Notes: generated by a model from the letters alone, not told the origin. Positions 25,900-34,944 are shown, numbered from the stretch's first letter. The stretch is 64,000 bases of DNA from Bacillus rubiinfantis (GCA_000752035.1 CCFE01000023.1:176674-240673); one strand, 5' to 3'. Translations and numbers: made by a program.

Positions 25900-25993
25900 G
25901 ACAATTCCTCCTTTGTTTTATAATTTGAATATTCACTCTCTTTAAATTACAATATAAGACAACTGTAATTGGTTTCAGAAAGGAGTGAGGTTT

Positions 25994-27544
25994 ATGGCCC
26001 GTCTTCCAGCCGATCTGGTGATTGAAAATGTTACCGTTATTACGATGAATCAACAGATGCCATTTGCTACAGGCGTTGCCGTCACTAACGGAAAAATTAC
26101 TGCGCTTTTGTCTCATAATGGGTGGCCGCTTAAGCCTGATGGAGTTCGAATCAATGGAAATGGAAGGACATTGCTTCCTGGACTTATTGATGCTCATTGT
26201 CACCTAAGGGCGCAAATCAGTCAGAATCTGGCAGTATCCTGCAATCGTAACAACGTAACCAGTATTGCGCAAATTGTTGCCGCCATCCGCGAAAAAGCTG
26301 CAACGATGCCAGTTGGAGCGTGGATTCGTGCCGTTGGATACGATCCCTTTTATCTACAGGAAAGACGCCATCCGACCCGCTGGGATTTAGATAAAGCGAC
26401 GCAGAATCATCCAATCCGCCTCCGTCATGTCACCCGCCACGTTTCCGTGCTCAATAGTGCCGCATTAAGAGCAGCAGGAATAGGGGCAGATAACATTGAC
26501 CCTGTTGGGTTACGTGTTGACCGAGATTCCCAAACTGGTGAACCAACGGGGATTATTTATGGCGGTGATTCATGGCTGTCGAAAAATATCATCCCACCGG
26601 TTCACATGGATGATTGGCAGAACGGTGTAAAATTGCTCCAACAAAAATTACTTAGCAAAGGAATTACTGCTGTCCACGATGCAACACCAACAAATACAAT
26701 TGTGGATTTGAAATTTTGGGCGGAACAAATCAAACAGCATCAGTGGTCGATTACAACCCAGCTCATGGCAGATGAAGAAAATCATTCTTTGATGTCGGAC
26801 CGCTTAGCTAAAGGGTTTTCAGCACAATTACAAAATCACCTACAGATGGGTCCTGTGAAAATCGTTCTTGAGGCCCTCCCTGAACTGCATCCCTCACAAA
26901 AGGAACTAATAGAAATTGTCACCCATGCGGCTGAGCGGGGCTGTGCCGCTGCTATCCATGTAGTTGATCCGGAAATGACCTGGGCGGCAATCGAAGCGAT
27001 TCAATTAGCAAACCGTTCAGATTCTCGTAAACAAATCCGTCACCGGCTCGAGCATGTAAGCTTATGTCCCGAAGCTTTTGTACCAGAGATAGCCAAGCAT
27101 GGAATCGTGGTGGTAACTAATCCGGGCCTGATTTATGAACATGGTGACCGCTACCTCACTGATGTTGATGCTTCCGAACATAGCTGGCTTTATCCCATGA
27201 ATAGCCTGGTGAAAGCAGATATTCCGCTTGCAGCAGGTTCAGATGCACCGATTGCCGGAATTAATCCTTGGATTGGGATTCAGACAGCGTGTACCAGGAC
27301 CACACAAACAGGAAATAAAGTTGCTGTACACGAAAAATTAACCCGCTGGCATGCCCTCAAAATGTATACAGTCAATGCTGCCTTGGCTGGAGACTGGCAA
27401 AACAAACGCGGTATGATTCAGCCGGGATACGAAGCTGATTTAATCCTCCTGGAGCAAAATCCGCTCACCTGCCCGCAAGATGCACTCGAGTCTGTTCAGG
27501 TAAAAAAAGCCTGGTCAAATGGAAATCTTGTCTATCAAGCTTGA
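25994..27544 (+). CDS. Amidohydrolase family protein (YtcJ-like)
   Basis: This 516-residue metal-dependent hydrolase has the N-terminal metal motif LIDAHCH, a mid-protein His in CAAAIHVVD, HRLEHVSL and the final Asp in AAGSDAPI. This is the order of the YtcJ/LAF3-type amidohydrolases, which cleave C-N bonds in exocyclic amides or imides. The ATG at 25994 has AAAGGAGTG upstream, whereas GTG 25985 overlaps that site. It is followed by the IclR regulator and may be its target. Confidence 0.88.
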   Translation: MARLPADLVIENVTVITMNQQMPFATGVAVTNGKITALLSHNGWPLKPDGVRINGNGRTLLPGLIDAHCHLRAQISQNLAVSCNRNNVTSIAQIVAAIREKAATMPVGAWIRAVGYDPFYLQERRHPTRWDLDKATQNHPIRLRHVTRHVSVLNSAALRAAGIGADNIDPVGLRVDRDSQTGEPTGIIYGGDSWLSKNIIPPVHMDDWQNGVKLLQQKLLSKGITAVHDATPTNTIVDLKFWAEQIKQHQWSITTQLMADEENHSLMSDRLAKGFSAQLQNHLQMGPVKIVLEALPELHPSQKELIEIVTHAAERGCAAAIHVVDPEMTWAAIEAIQLANRSDSRKQIRHRLEHVSLCPEAFVPEIAKHGIVVVTNPGLIYEHGDRYLTDVDASEHSWLYPMNSLVKADIPLAAGSDAPIAGINPWIGIQTACTRTTQTGNKVAVHEKLTRWHALKMYTVNAALAGDWQNKRGMIQPGYEADLILLEQNPLTCPQDALESVQVKKAWSNGNLVYQA

Positions 27545-27558
27545 GTACTACTAGTACT
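27544..27558. promoter_or_regulatory. 15-bp perfect palindrome before iclR-type gene
   Basis: AGTACTA-C-TAGTACT lies between the amidohydrolase stop and the next promoter. It could be an operator, perhaps for the adjacent IclR protein. Confidence 0.4.
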
Positions 27559-27569
27559 ATTTTCATAGT

Positions 27570-27598
27570 TTGTAAATATCTGTTGAAACCCTTATAAT
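27570..27598 (+). promoter_or_regulatory. Sigma-A promoter of the iclR-type gene
   Basis: TTGTAA and a perfect TATAAT are separated by 17 bases. Confidence 0.75.
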
Positions 27599-27661
27599 GA
27601 GGGTAGTTTCTTATATTAAACAATTATTCCGCAAACAGAAAATAGGCATGTGGGGGACATC

Positions 27662-28447
27662 ATGACAAATAAAAAAACAGTTCATCGACTTAGTACAGTA
27701 GACAATGCCATATCACTTTTGACCCTGTTTTTAAAATATAATGCTGTTGGCCTCATGGATATTGAACGTGAATTAGGAATCAGCAAGACAGCTGCTTTTC
27801 GCTTAGCCGCAACTCTGACAGACCGTGGTTTTCTTGTAAAAAACGCAAAATCAAAACAATATTATCCGGGACCAATTCTCTTCCAATTAGTGCAAAAATT
27901 TCAGGTAAATGATATTGCTGCTGTAGCCCAGCCATTTATTCAGGAATTAGCACAACTAACCAATGAAACAATCTATCTTTCTATTCGAACAGGCAATAAA
28001 TATATTTTTTTAACCGGGATTGACAGCACCCATCCGGTTAAAGTATCGAGTCCGTTCGGTGATGAAATCGATTTATTTGTTGGTGCAGCTGGTAAGCTGC
28101 ACATGGCATTTATGTCTCCAGTAGACCTTGATACCTATTATAAACGTATTGATATTAATCCATCTCAGCATAGCTTTTTTGCAGACCAAGCCAAGCTTCG
28201 CAGTGAATTGGCAAGCATTAGAGAGTCAGGCTATTGTACCAGCCTTGGGGAGGCCTATCCAGATTCCGGCGCAATTGTCGCCCCCATTTGGGGTTTTGCC
28301 CAGGAGCCAATTGCTGGGCTGGGACTCCTCCTGCCAATGTCTCGCTTGCAAATGGATCAAGTAGACGATCTAATCGCCTTAGTAAAAGAATATGCCCGAA
28401 AAATCTCGATTGAATATAAAAAGAAGCAGGAGGCAACTACACTATAG
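27662..28447 (+). CDS. IclR-family transcriptional regulator
   Basis: This 261-residue protein has an N-terminal winged helix-turn-helix (about 10-75, with DIERELGISKTAAFRLAATL) and a C-terminal IclR effector domain. IclR proteins control catabolic genes for aromatic, acyl or sugar acids in response to a small ligand. It lies between the amidohydrolase and the enoyl-CoA hydratase gene, whose stop overlaps its own by six bases in convergent orientation. The ATG at 27662 follows a GGGGGA site. Targets are unknown; the acyl-CoA island is one candidate. Confidence 0.9.
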   Translation: MTNKKTVHRLSTVDNAISLLTLFLKYNAVGLMDIERELGISKTAAFRLAATLTDRGFLVKNAKSKQYYPGPILFQLVQKFQVNDIAAVAQPFIQELAQLTNETIYLSIRTGNKYIFLTGIDSTHPVKVSSPFGDEIDLFVGAAGKLHMAFMSPVDLDTYYKRIDINPSQHSFFADQAKLRSELASIRESGYCTSLGEAYPDSGAIVAPIWGFAQEPIAGLGLLLPMSRLQMDQVDDLIALVKEYARKISIEYKKKQEATTL

Positions 28448-29200
28448 GCTGCCTGCTTGCTTTGCTCTCTGCTCCTGCTTCTTTATCCATGACCGGGCCA
28501 TAAGCGTCTGCTCCCTGAGGAGGCCTTGTTCCATTGGGGTATCTAAACCATAAACAACTAGTGATTTAATCCAATTAGCTGTCTGTGGACTCTTTCTAAC
28601 AAGTGCCTTCATGTATTCAATCGTCGTTTCAAGCAATGCTTCATTAGGAACTACTTTGCTGATAATCCTCTGTTGATATCCCTCCGCAGCTGTAATTCGC
28701 TTGCCTTCAAGCGCAAATTCCAACGCAAAGCCATGGTTTGCTAATCGCGGCAAACTCTGGGTTCCCCCTGCTGCTGGAATCATTCCGAGCGTAGCTTCAG
28801 GCAGTGCAAGGAATGTATCCTGTGCCGCAAAGCGAAAGTCACAGAGCATTGCCATCTCTAACCCCGACCCGACAGCAAATCCATGTAATGCCGCAGCAAT
28901 CGGCTTGGGAAAGCGGCGAAATTCATCCCATAAATCACGTTGAAGTCTGATTCTTCGTTTTCGAATAACAGAAGGCTCGACCCCAAATTCTGTTAAATCC
29001 GCTCCGGCACAGAACCCCCGCCCGGCGCCGCAAATTACTAGAGCATCAACCGTCGGATCATCTCGAAATGACAGGAGGGCTTCATACAATTGATCGCGGA
29101 TTTCCACATTGAAGGCATTTAATCTGTCAGGCCTGTTTAAGGTTAAGATTGCGATATTTTCATCTTTTTGCAAAATAACTGCTGTACTCTTTTCTGGCAC
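28442..29200 (-). CDS. Enoyl-CoA hydratase/isomerase family protein
   Basis: This 252-residue crotonase-fold protein has the oxyanion-hole segment GAGRGFCAGADLTEF and the helix GFAVGSGLEMAMLCDFRFA. The first catalytic Glu position is ALPEATLGMIPAAGG, in which Glu is followed by the usual Gly-rich loop; the second catalytic position of true hydratases is less clear. The start is GTG at 29200, after an AAAAGGAGGGGG site. It is the last gene of the long minus-strand cluster, next to a second paralogue. Confidence 0.9.
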   Translation of the reverse strand: MPEKSTAVILQKDENIAILTLNRPDRLNAFNVEIRDQLYEALLSFRDDPTVDALVICGAGRGFCAGADLTEFGVEPSVIRKRRIRLQRDLWDEFRRFPKPIAAALHGFAVGSGLEMAMLCDFRFAAQDTFLALPEATLGMIPAAGGTQSLPRLANHGFALEFALEGKRITAAEGYQQRIISKVVPNEALLETTIEYMKALVRKSPQTANWIKSLVVYGLDTPMEQGLLREQTLMARSWIKKQEQRAKQAGSL

Positions 29201-29230
29201 TTTTACCCCCTCCTTTTCAATTTGCAAGAG

Positions 29231-30010
29231 TTATTCACCAATAAACTGTGGGGATCGCTTTTCGAGAAAAGCATGAACTCCTTCCATGCGGTCTTGACTT
29301 GTTTGCAGCAGCATATAAATATCCAATTCCAAACGTAACGCCTGTTCAAGCGATAATTCACTGCCTTTAAGCAAACATTCCTTCGTATATTGCATCGAGA
29401 GTGTAGACATGTTAGCCAGTTGTTTGGCTTTCTGGCATGCTTCAATCCATACCAAATCCTCATCGGTTACTTTTGTTACTAACCCAAGCTGTAACGCTTG
29501 ACTAGACTGCAGAATCTCTCCGCCTAAAAGCAGCGACAGCGCCGGTCCTTTTCCAATCAAGCGTGGTAAACGCTGGGTAATTCCTCCTCCTGGTACCAGT
29601 CCCCAAGTCGCTTCCGGAACAGAAAAAACAGCATTGGCTGCAGCATAGCGAAGATCAGCCACACATGCTAGACTCAAGGCCAAAGAACTACAAATTCCTT
29701 TTATTGCTGCTACAATGGGATACGGTAAACGCGACCATTCCTCAATGGCATGAGTTGCTATCGTTATGGCAGCATATGACTCGTCACGATAATCCTCTGC
29801 GATATCAGGAGACAGCCCGATTGAAAAATTTTTTCCCTTGGTTCCTAGTACAATCACTTTAATATCATCACGGTCTTGTAATTCACGAGCACAGGCACCA
29901 AGTTCTTGAGCCATTTCTGAATTAAATACATTATGTTCTCCCGAATTATTGAGAACCACATGGGCTACTGAATTCTGAATCCACACGTCAAGATACGTAT
30001 ATTTCACCAT
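29231..30010 (-). CDS. Enoyl-CoA hydratase/isomerase family protein (paralogue)
   Basis: This 259-residue crotonase-fold protein has LGTKGKNFSIGLSPDIAEDY at the oxyanion hole, lacking the usual Gly-Ala-Asp (S-I-G-L instead of C-A-G-A), and VPEATWGLVPGGGITQ at the catalytic loop. It is diverged from its neighbour and may act on a bulky or unusual enoyl-CoA. An AAAGGAGGTTAG site supports the start. It follows the fused CoA-transferase by 14 bases, so the genes are surely co-transcribed. Confidence 0.88.
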   Translation of the reverse strand: MVKYTYLDVWIQNSVAHVVLNNSGEHNVFNSEMAQELGACARELQDRDDIKVIVLGTKGKNFSIGLSPDIAEDYRDESYAAITIATHAIEEWSRLPYPIVAAIKGICSSLALSLACVADLRYAAANAVFSVPEATWGLVPGGGITQRLPRLIGKGPALSLLLGGEILQSSQALQLGLVTKVTDEDLVWIEACQKAKQLANMSTLSMQYTKECLLKGSELSLEQALRLELDIYMLLQTSQDRMEGVHAFLEKRSPQFIGE

Positions 30011-30024
30011 CTAACCTCCTTTTT

Positions 30025-31908
30025 TTACAGGGCTCTTAACCATTTTCCCTGATTATGAATGAGCTGCAGTACGTCACGATTGTGCTGTCCAAGTTCTGGG
30101 GGTGAGTCAGAGCGTGGCTCCCAGCCGCTGCTGTACCAAGGCATTCCAAGCACCTGATCTCCCTCAGGCAGCGTCACAGTCGAAATTTCCCCCGCTGATG
30201 CAATGGCGGTAATATCTCTGATCATAACAGTCTCTTCTTTCTCCCTCTCCTTTTTTTGCTCTAGACAAGCGGCACTAAACTGACAAGCTATTTCATATTG
30301 GGAAACATCGGCCTGAAGACCAATTCCTGTTCGCTGTGAAAAAATAAGCGCTGCCATAAGAACAAACGCCCCATGAATTCCAGCACCGATATCACTCACT
30401 GAAAATCCTGGAAGTTGTGGCTGTCCATTAATACCTGTAAGTACAGCTAATCCAGACATCGCTTCCAACGTCGGTCCGTATCCGACAAAATCTCGATATG
30501 GGCCCGTCTGACCAAAAGCAGAGAGCGATAGGATAACAAGATTAGGATGAAGTTTCCAGAGCTCCTCTTTGGTAAAACCAAAATTCGCCATTACCCGCGG
30601 GCTAAAATTTTCAACAAGGACATCGCTTATTTTCACTAATTCTAAGAATACTTTCCGAGCTTCCTCCTGTCTTAGGTCCAGTTGAATTCCTCGTTTATTT
30701 CGATTTAATTCCCTGAAAAATGGTGCTTTTATACCGCGGTTGGCACGGATGCCGTCAGGACGATGTGGCGCTTCAACTTTTATTACCTCTGCCCCCATAT
30801 CCGCCAGCAGGCGGGTACAATATGGACCCGACCACATGCTCGTTAAATCGAGAATCCTTAACCCCTGCCATGATGTTTTCCCCATAGGCTTTGTATTATA
30901 TATTGAAGAAACTGGTCCTATATTTACCTTCCAGGGAAGCCGCAACCCGCTCACGCCATGATGAGACATTGTCCAAACATTTCTTGCTTGTAAATGCGGG
31001 CAGCACATGACTTCTTGCGGTGTTTGCACCTTGGCAAACGGCAAGCGGAAAGCCTGCCCGGTCAGAAATAATTCCTCTGTGCTTAGCCCACGGGTCCATT
31101 CTTGCAATGCTTTTTCCAATTTCCGATAATCGTCCCGTCTACCTTCATTACTAAGCCATTGTTTCCGTGGTTCAATACCTGCCCATCCAGCTAATAGCTC
31201 CCACTTTTCATCAACAGGCGCGCCAATAAAGACCCAGCCATCACGTGCTGGTAAGATGCTCATCGGTGCTAAACTGTGATGGCGGTTGCCGACTCTGCTG
31301 CGAGATTCTTTGGTTGCTAAATAAGTAGAGTATGCTCCTTCTAGGGCACTGACAGCCGTAGTTAACGCATCTACATTAACCAACCGTCCTTTGCCAGTCC
31401 AGGACTTCTCAAACAAAGCAACTAAACCAGCTGTTGCTACATGGGCCCCAATCAAGTATGCTGCGGTATTGCCGCCCACTCGCATCGGTGGATGAACGGG
31501 ATTCCCTGTTAACGCCTGCCAGCCGGCGAGTGCCTGCAGAGCATATTCTTCTGTTATATCGACATCTGTTGGAAATTGGATGCAAACACCAATCACTGAC
31601 GAATTCTCTTGCCTTTGTTTCAGCTGCGTTTCGAGAGCTTTAGGTACATGACTATCCCATAAAACAAGATTCCAATGCTGTCTCAGTAAATCGCGGGAAA
31701 CAGCGAAAAAATCTTCGAGGTCTACAGTCTCGATGATATGCTTGTTTCGGTCACGAAAAACGGATTGCGGTGTCCCTCTCCTTAGGACTTTATAGACACT
31801 CGCACCACAATTTGCAAAAAGTCTTGCAGCATAACTGCCTGAAGGCCCGGCTGTTAGCTCTAAGATACGAATCCCGGTTAGTAGTTGGTTTTCATACTCA
31901 TTTGTCAT
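30025..31908 (-). CDS. Fused double family III CoA-transferase (CaiB/BaiF), both halves incomplete
   Basis: This 627-residue protein joins two CaiB/BaiF copies. The first (about 1-340) begins GIRILELTAGPSGSYAARLF but lacks most of the conserved N-lobe (no NRNK.G..LDL, no ENFSPR), keeping only the later part with GKGRLVNVDAL and the small domain. The second (about 345-590) has the complete N-lobe: LRILDLTSMWSGPYCTRLLA, NRNKRGIQLDL, VENFSPRVMANFGF, GQTGPYRDF and ADVSQYE, but lacks the small domain and ends in PELGQHNRDV. Together they may rebuild one active site. Family III enzymes move CoA between acids, and some racemise 2-methylacyl-CoA. Confidence 0.85.
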   Translation of the reverse strand: MTNEYENQLLTGIRILELTAGPSGSYAARLFANCGASVYKVLRRGTPQSVFRDRNKHIIETVDLEDFFAVSRDLLRQHWNLVLWDSHVPKALETQLKQRQENSSVIGVCIQFPTDVDITEEYALQALAGWQALTGNPVHPPMRVGGNTAAYLIGAHVATAGLVALFEKSWTGKGRLVNVDALTTAVSALEGAYSTYLATKESRSRVGNRHHSLAPMSILPARDGWVFIGAPVDEKWELLAGWAGIEPRKQWLSNEGRRDDYRKLEKALQEWTRGLSTEELFLTGQAFRLPFAKVQTPQEVMCCPHLQARNVWTMSHHGVSGLRLPWKVNIGPVSSIYNTKPMGKTSWQGLRILDLTSMWSGPYCTRLLADMGAEVIKVEAPHRPDGIRANRGIKAPFFRELNRNKRGIQLDLRQEEARKVFLELVKISDVLVENFSPRVMANFGFTKEELWKLHPNLVILSLSAFGQTGPYRDFVGYGPTLEAMSGLAVLTGINGQPQLPGFSVSDIGAGIHGAFVLMAALIFSQRTGIGLQADVSQYEIACQFSAACLEQKKEREKEETVMIRDITAIASAGEISTVTLPEGDQVLGMPWYSSGWEPRSDSPPELGQHNRDVLQLIHNQGKWLRAL

Positions 31909-31932
31909 GTACCCTTCACACCCTCTACTTCA

Positions 31933-32076
31933 CTAGTCAGCTGTTGGTAATGCAACAGGTTTCTTCAATTCCATATCAGCGCTGCAGCATTGGATCGTCC
32001 CGGGCCCCGCCTTTGTACAGAGTACTTCAGCGCCGCATTGTTTACATTCCAGTCGTTTTCCCAGCTGATTTGCCAT
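31933..32076 (-). CDS. Desulforedoxin-like small metal protein, 47 aa (second of pair)
   Basis: The ATG at 32076 has an AGAAGGAGAGAGG site. The 47-residue product has CKQC near residues 11-14 and a CC pair at 30-31 (TIQCCSADMELKK). CxxC followed about 15 residues later by CC and then a Met-rich turn is the layout of desulforedoxin and the N-terminal domain of desulfoferrodoxin, which bind one Fe(Cys)4. An extra Cys20 is present. It sits between the fused CoA-transferase gene (24 bases) and the first desulforedoxin-like gene (36 bases). Electron transfer or iron storage is a guess from the fold. Confidence 0.8.
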   Translation of the reverse strand: MANQLGKRLECKQCGAEVLCTKAGPGTIQCCSADMELKKPVALPTAD

Positions 32077-32112
32077 TTCCCTCTCTCCTTCTGCTTTTAA
32101 ATTTAGTACTTG

Positions 32113-32229
32113 CTATTTCTTTTCTAAGTGAGCACCGCAGCACTTTAATTCGGCCTTACCTACTTTTGTTACGATGAATTCACTTTGGCAATTTGTACAA
32201 ATAAATTTCGTCCCAATCTTTATCGACAT
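32113..32229 (-). CDS. Desulforedoxin-like small metal protein, 38 aa (first of pair)
   Basis: The ATG at 32229 has an AAAAGGGGA site. The 38-residue product reads as one desulforedoxin-like unit: CTNC at residues 11-14 and CC at 30-31 (LKCCGAHLEKK). Spacing of the four cysteines is identical to the downstream 47-residue gene, which indicates a tandem duplication. It follows a CoA-transferase gene by 38 bases in the same operon. A rubredoxin is excluded because rubredoxins have two separate CxxC motifs. The metal and partner are unknown. Confidence 0.82.
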   Translation of the reverse strand: MSIKIGTKFICTNCQSEFIVTKVGKAELKCCGAHLEKK

Positions 32230-32267
32230 TTTGTTTTCCCCTTTTCGTTTTAATAATGATAACGTTT

Positions 32268-33506
32268 TCATTTATTTTTTAGTTTTGCTCCTAAAGGCTC
32301 AGTACCGATGATTTCCCGCTGGTTTAACGAAGCAATCTGTTCATCCGTTTGCCCTAGTAATCCTTTTAGCACATACTCATTGTGCTGACCAAGTTTTGGT
32401 GCAGGATTCTGATGTTGAAGTCGCTCCCCGGAGAATTTCACCGGCCAAGCTGGAAAAGTATGCGTTCCGGTAAATTCACGGCTCACTTCTTGGAACATTC
32501 CTTGGAGAAAACGATCATTTTCCATTTCATCTACTTCAAGAACCGGTCCCGCACTTAATCCTGCAGCCTGGAGAATTTTTGCTGCATCATAATGACTGTA
32601 TTGCGTTGTCCAGGTATCAATAATTTGATCGATTTCATCTTGATGCTGATACCTGCTCGGTAACGATTGGAAACGGTCATCTTTTCCAAGTGACGGCTTC
32701 CCGATTACCTCACAGAACATCTGCCACTCCTCATCACTAGAAATCGAAATAGCAATCCATGAATCTTCTCCTTTGCAGCGGTAAATTCCATGTGGGGCCA
32801 TACCTGGCTGACGATTTCCCATTCGTCCCCAATTACGGCCATTCATCGACACATCGGCAATTGGCTGGCCGATTAGATTAGCACATGCCTCCGCTTGGGC
32901 TACCTCAACATGCTGGCCTTTTCCGTTGCGATTGCGATATTCCAGTGCTGATAAAAGGGCAAACGCCGCATGAAAGCTGGCAATGACATCGCCTACACCG
33001 GAGATGATCATTGGATTTTCATTAGCATAGCCGTTTGTCTGGGCAATTCCCGATAGAATTTCAAATGTGTACGCAAACCCAGGCCGGTCGCGATATGGGC
33101 CATTGCTGCCATAGGCTGGCATGGAGACATAAACAAGTCTTGGATTAACCTTGCGCAATTCTTCGTATGACAGGCCAAAATTTGCCATGACCCTAGGTGA
33201 AAAATTCTCGATAACGACATCACTTTTTTCAACGAGTTCCTTAAATAACTGTATTCCTTCAGGCTCATTCATATTTAACGTCAAGCCTAATTTATTCATA
33301 TTTGCTGCGTTCCATTGGGGGCCAAGCTCCCACCAATTTTCTTCTCCAGGAGGAGCCATTGTGTACCTAAAACCATCAGGGAATTGTATTGATTCCACCT
33401 TTATGACCTCTGCTCCCAATGCTCCCAGATAGGAAGTACACATCGGCCCTGACCACCACATGCTTAAATCGAGGATGCGAATCCCTTCTAAAGGATTGGC
33501 TGACAT
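32268..33506 (-). CDS. Family III CoA-transferase (CaiB/BaiF)
   Basis: This 412-residue protein has the complete family layout: IRILDLSMWWSGPMCTSYLG, GAEVIKVES, MNKLGLTLNMNEPEG, VENFSPRVMANFGLSYEEL, GSNGPYRDRPG and GKGQHVEVAQAE, ending APKLGQHNEYVL. The N-lobe resembles the second half of the fused neighbour. Possible reactions are CoA transfer between acyl-CoAs and free acids or 2-methylacyl-CoA racemisation. The ATG at 33506 has an AAGGAGGTAG site; an upstream in-frame ATG at 33572 lacks one. It is the first gene after the 33.6-kb repeat array and leads the sub-operon with the small iron proteins. Confidence 0.92.
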   Translation of the reverse strand: MSANPLEGIRILDLSMWWSGPMCTSYLGALGAEVIKVESIQFPDGFRYTMAPPGEENWWELGPQWNAANMNKLGLTLNMNEPEGIQLFKELVEKSDVVIENFSPRVMANFGLSYEELRKVNPRLVYVSMPAYGSNGPYRDRPGFAYTFEILSGIAQTNGYANENPMIISGVGDVIASFHAAFALLSALEYRNRNGKGQHVEVAQAEACANLIGQPIADVSMNGRNWGRMGNRQPGMAPHGIYRCKGEDSWIAISISSDEEWQMFCEVIGKPSLGKDDRFQSLPSRYQHQDEIDQIIDTWTTQYSHYDAAKILQAAGLSAGPVLEVDEMENDRFLQGMFQEVSREFTGTHTFPAWPVKFSGERLQHQNPAPKLGQHNEYVLKGLLGQTDEQIASLNQREIIGTEPLGAKLKNK

Positions 33507-33550
33507 TGTTCTACCTCCTTTTTTGTTAGATGAATTCAACTCGAATAGTG

Positions 33551-33702
33551 ATTCGCTAATAAATTTAGACATTCGCTAATATAAGTGCGAAATTCGCTAA
33601 TAAAAAGCAAAAAACGCTAATAAGTCATTTAAATTCGCTAATAAAAATTAGGAAACGCTAATAAGTCATTTAAATTCGCTCATAGAACATTAGAAACGTT
33701 AT
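33551..33702 (+). repeat. Intergenic array of CGCTAATA repeats, 20/21-bp spacing
   Basis: Cores start at 33554, 33574, 33595, 33615, 33636, 33656, 33677 and (decayed, ACGTTATA) 33697. Spacings are 20, 21, 20, 21, 20, 21, 20. Odd units are preceded by ATT, even units by AAA/GAA. Two 41-bp double units share the segment ATAAGTCATTTAAATTCGCT. The array lies between two CoA-transferase genes on the minus strand. Confidence 0.92.
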
Positions 33703-33741
33703 AACGTCTTGAAACCTATAAAGTTAACAACTGTTAAAAAA

Positions 33742-34944
33742 TTAAATTACCCCTGCAGCTGCCAAACCTTCCATTTCATCCTCTGTCAATCCCATTTGGT
33801 TGCAATAAATTGTTTCATTATGTTCACCTAATAACGGGGCAGGAGTGGTGATTTTCCAAGGCGTTTCCGAGAAGCGATAGGGTGCACCTGGCTGAGTCAT
33901 TTTGCCAATTACCGGATGGTCTACATCGACGAAAAAGTTTCGTTCTTGATATTGTGGAAATTCAAGCATCTCTGAAAAAGTTGGCACAGGGTTTACAGGA
34001 ATGCGCCACTCTTTACCAAGCTGCAGGATTTCCTCGCGCGTATGCTCCATCAGCCATTTATTAAATCTTTCTTGAAAAATATCCTTATGAATCAAGCGTT
34101 GATACAAAGTAGTAAATCGCGGGTCCTCAATCCAATCATACATTTCTGTCATTAGGCAAAAATCCTGCCAATGCTGTCCCGTAAGCAGATTAATGCCTAT
34201 GTAGCCGTCCTTACACTTTTCAATGCTCGGCAGCATCACATAGCGCTTCGTATGTTTAGACGGACTAGTTGGAAATGAATTTTGTACGGTAGGATATGAT
34301 CGTTGTAATAGACCGCATTCCGCAATGGACACATCCACATGTTTTCCCTGGCCAGTTTTTTTGGAGTGAGTAACTGCTGCCAGTGTTGACATCGCCGCAA
34401 ATGCCCCTGTAAGATACTCCAATAATCTTAAGTTACCTCCAGCTCTAAGCGGTTCACGGTCTGGCTCTCCAATTGAACTAATAAATCCACTCATCGCTTG
34501 GGTGACGATTTCCGTTGCCTTATAATCACGATACTCTCCTGTTTGGCCAAAGTTAGAAATCGAAGTCATGACGAGCCGGGGATTTATTTCTTTCAAAACC
34601 TCGTAGCTTAGACCTAGTCCACTTAATACACGGGGTCTGAAGTTTTCTACTAAAATATCTGCGTCGCGAACGAGCTCTTTTAGAATCATAACCCCTTGGT
34701 CTGATTTCAGATTTAGCGTGACACCGAGCTTATTGTTATTTAAATAAGCAAATAAGCCGCTTGCATTCAGGTTGGGGGTATCACAAGGGAATGGACCTTC
34801 TTGTCTGGAAGGATCTCCTATTTTCGGTTGTTCAATTTTGATAACGTCTGCTCCTAGGTCCGCCAATAATTTGGTGCAATACGGTCCAGCAATATGCCAT
34901 GACAAATCGATAACCTTTAGTCCTTGAAGCGCTTGCTCCGTCAA
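33742..34944 (-). CDS. Family III CoA-transferase (CaiB/BaiF)
   Basis: This 400-residue protein is a complete family III CoA-transferase. Landmarks are LKVIDLSWHIAGPYCTKLLADLGADVIKIEQP, here cited in parts (LSWHIAGPYC and LGADVIKIEQP), NNKLGVTLNLKS, VENFRPRVLSGLGLSYE, GQTGEYRDY and GKHVDVSIAEC, ending APLLGEHNE. The start is TTG at 34944 after GAGGTGA. It closes the first acyl-CoA module operon, lying 91 bases after the acyl-CoA dehydrogenase. The repeat array separates it from the next CoA-transferase gene, so a transcript boundary there is possible. Confidence 0.92.
   Translation of the reverse strand: MTEQALQGLKVIDLSWHIAGPYCTKLLADLGADVIKIEQPKIGDPSRQEGPFPCDTPNLNASGLFAYLNNNKLGVTLNLKSDQGVMILKELVRDADILVENFRPRVLSGLGLSYEVLKEINPRLVMTSISNFGQTGEYRDYKATEIVTQAMSGFISSIGEPDREPLRAGGNLRLLEYLTGAFAAMSTLAAVTHSKKTGQGKHVDVSIAECGLLQRSYPTVQNSFPTSPSKHTKRYVMLPSIEKCKDGYIGINLLTGQHWQDFCLMTEMYDWIEDPRFTTLYQRLIHKDIFQERFNKWLMEHTREEILQLGKEWRIPVNPVPTFSEMLEFPQYQERNFFVDVDHPVIGKMTQPGAPYRFSETPWKITTPAPLLGEHNETIYCNQMGLTEDEMEGLAAAGVI

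Noticed and set aside
32113..32229. Rubredoxin
   Set aside because: Rubredoxins have two CxxC motifs. Here one CxxC is followed by CC, the desulforedoxin pattern.
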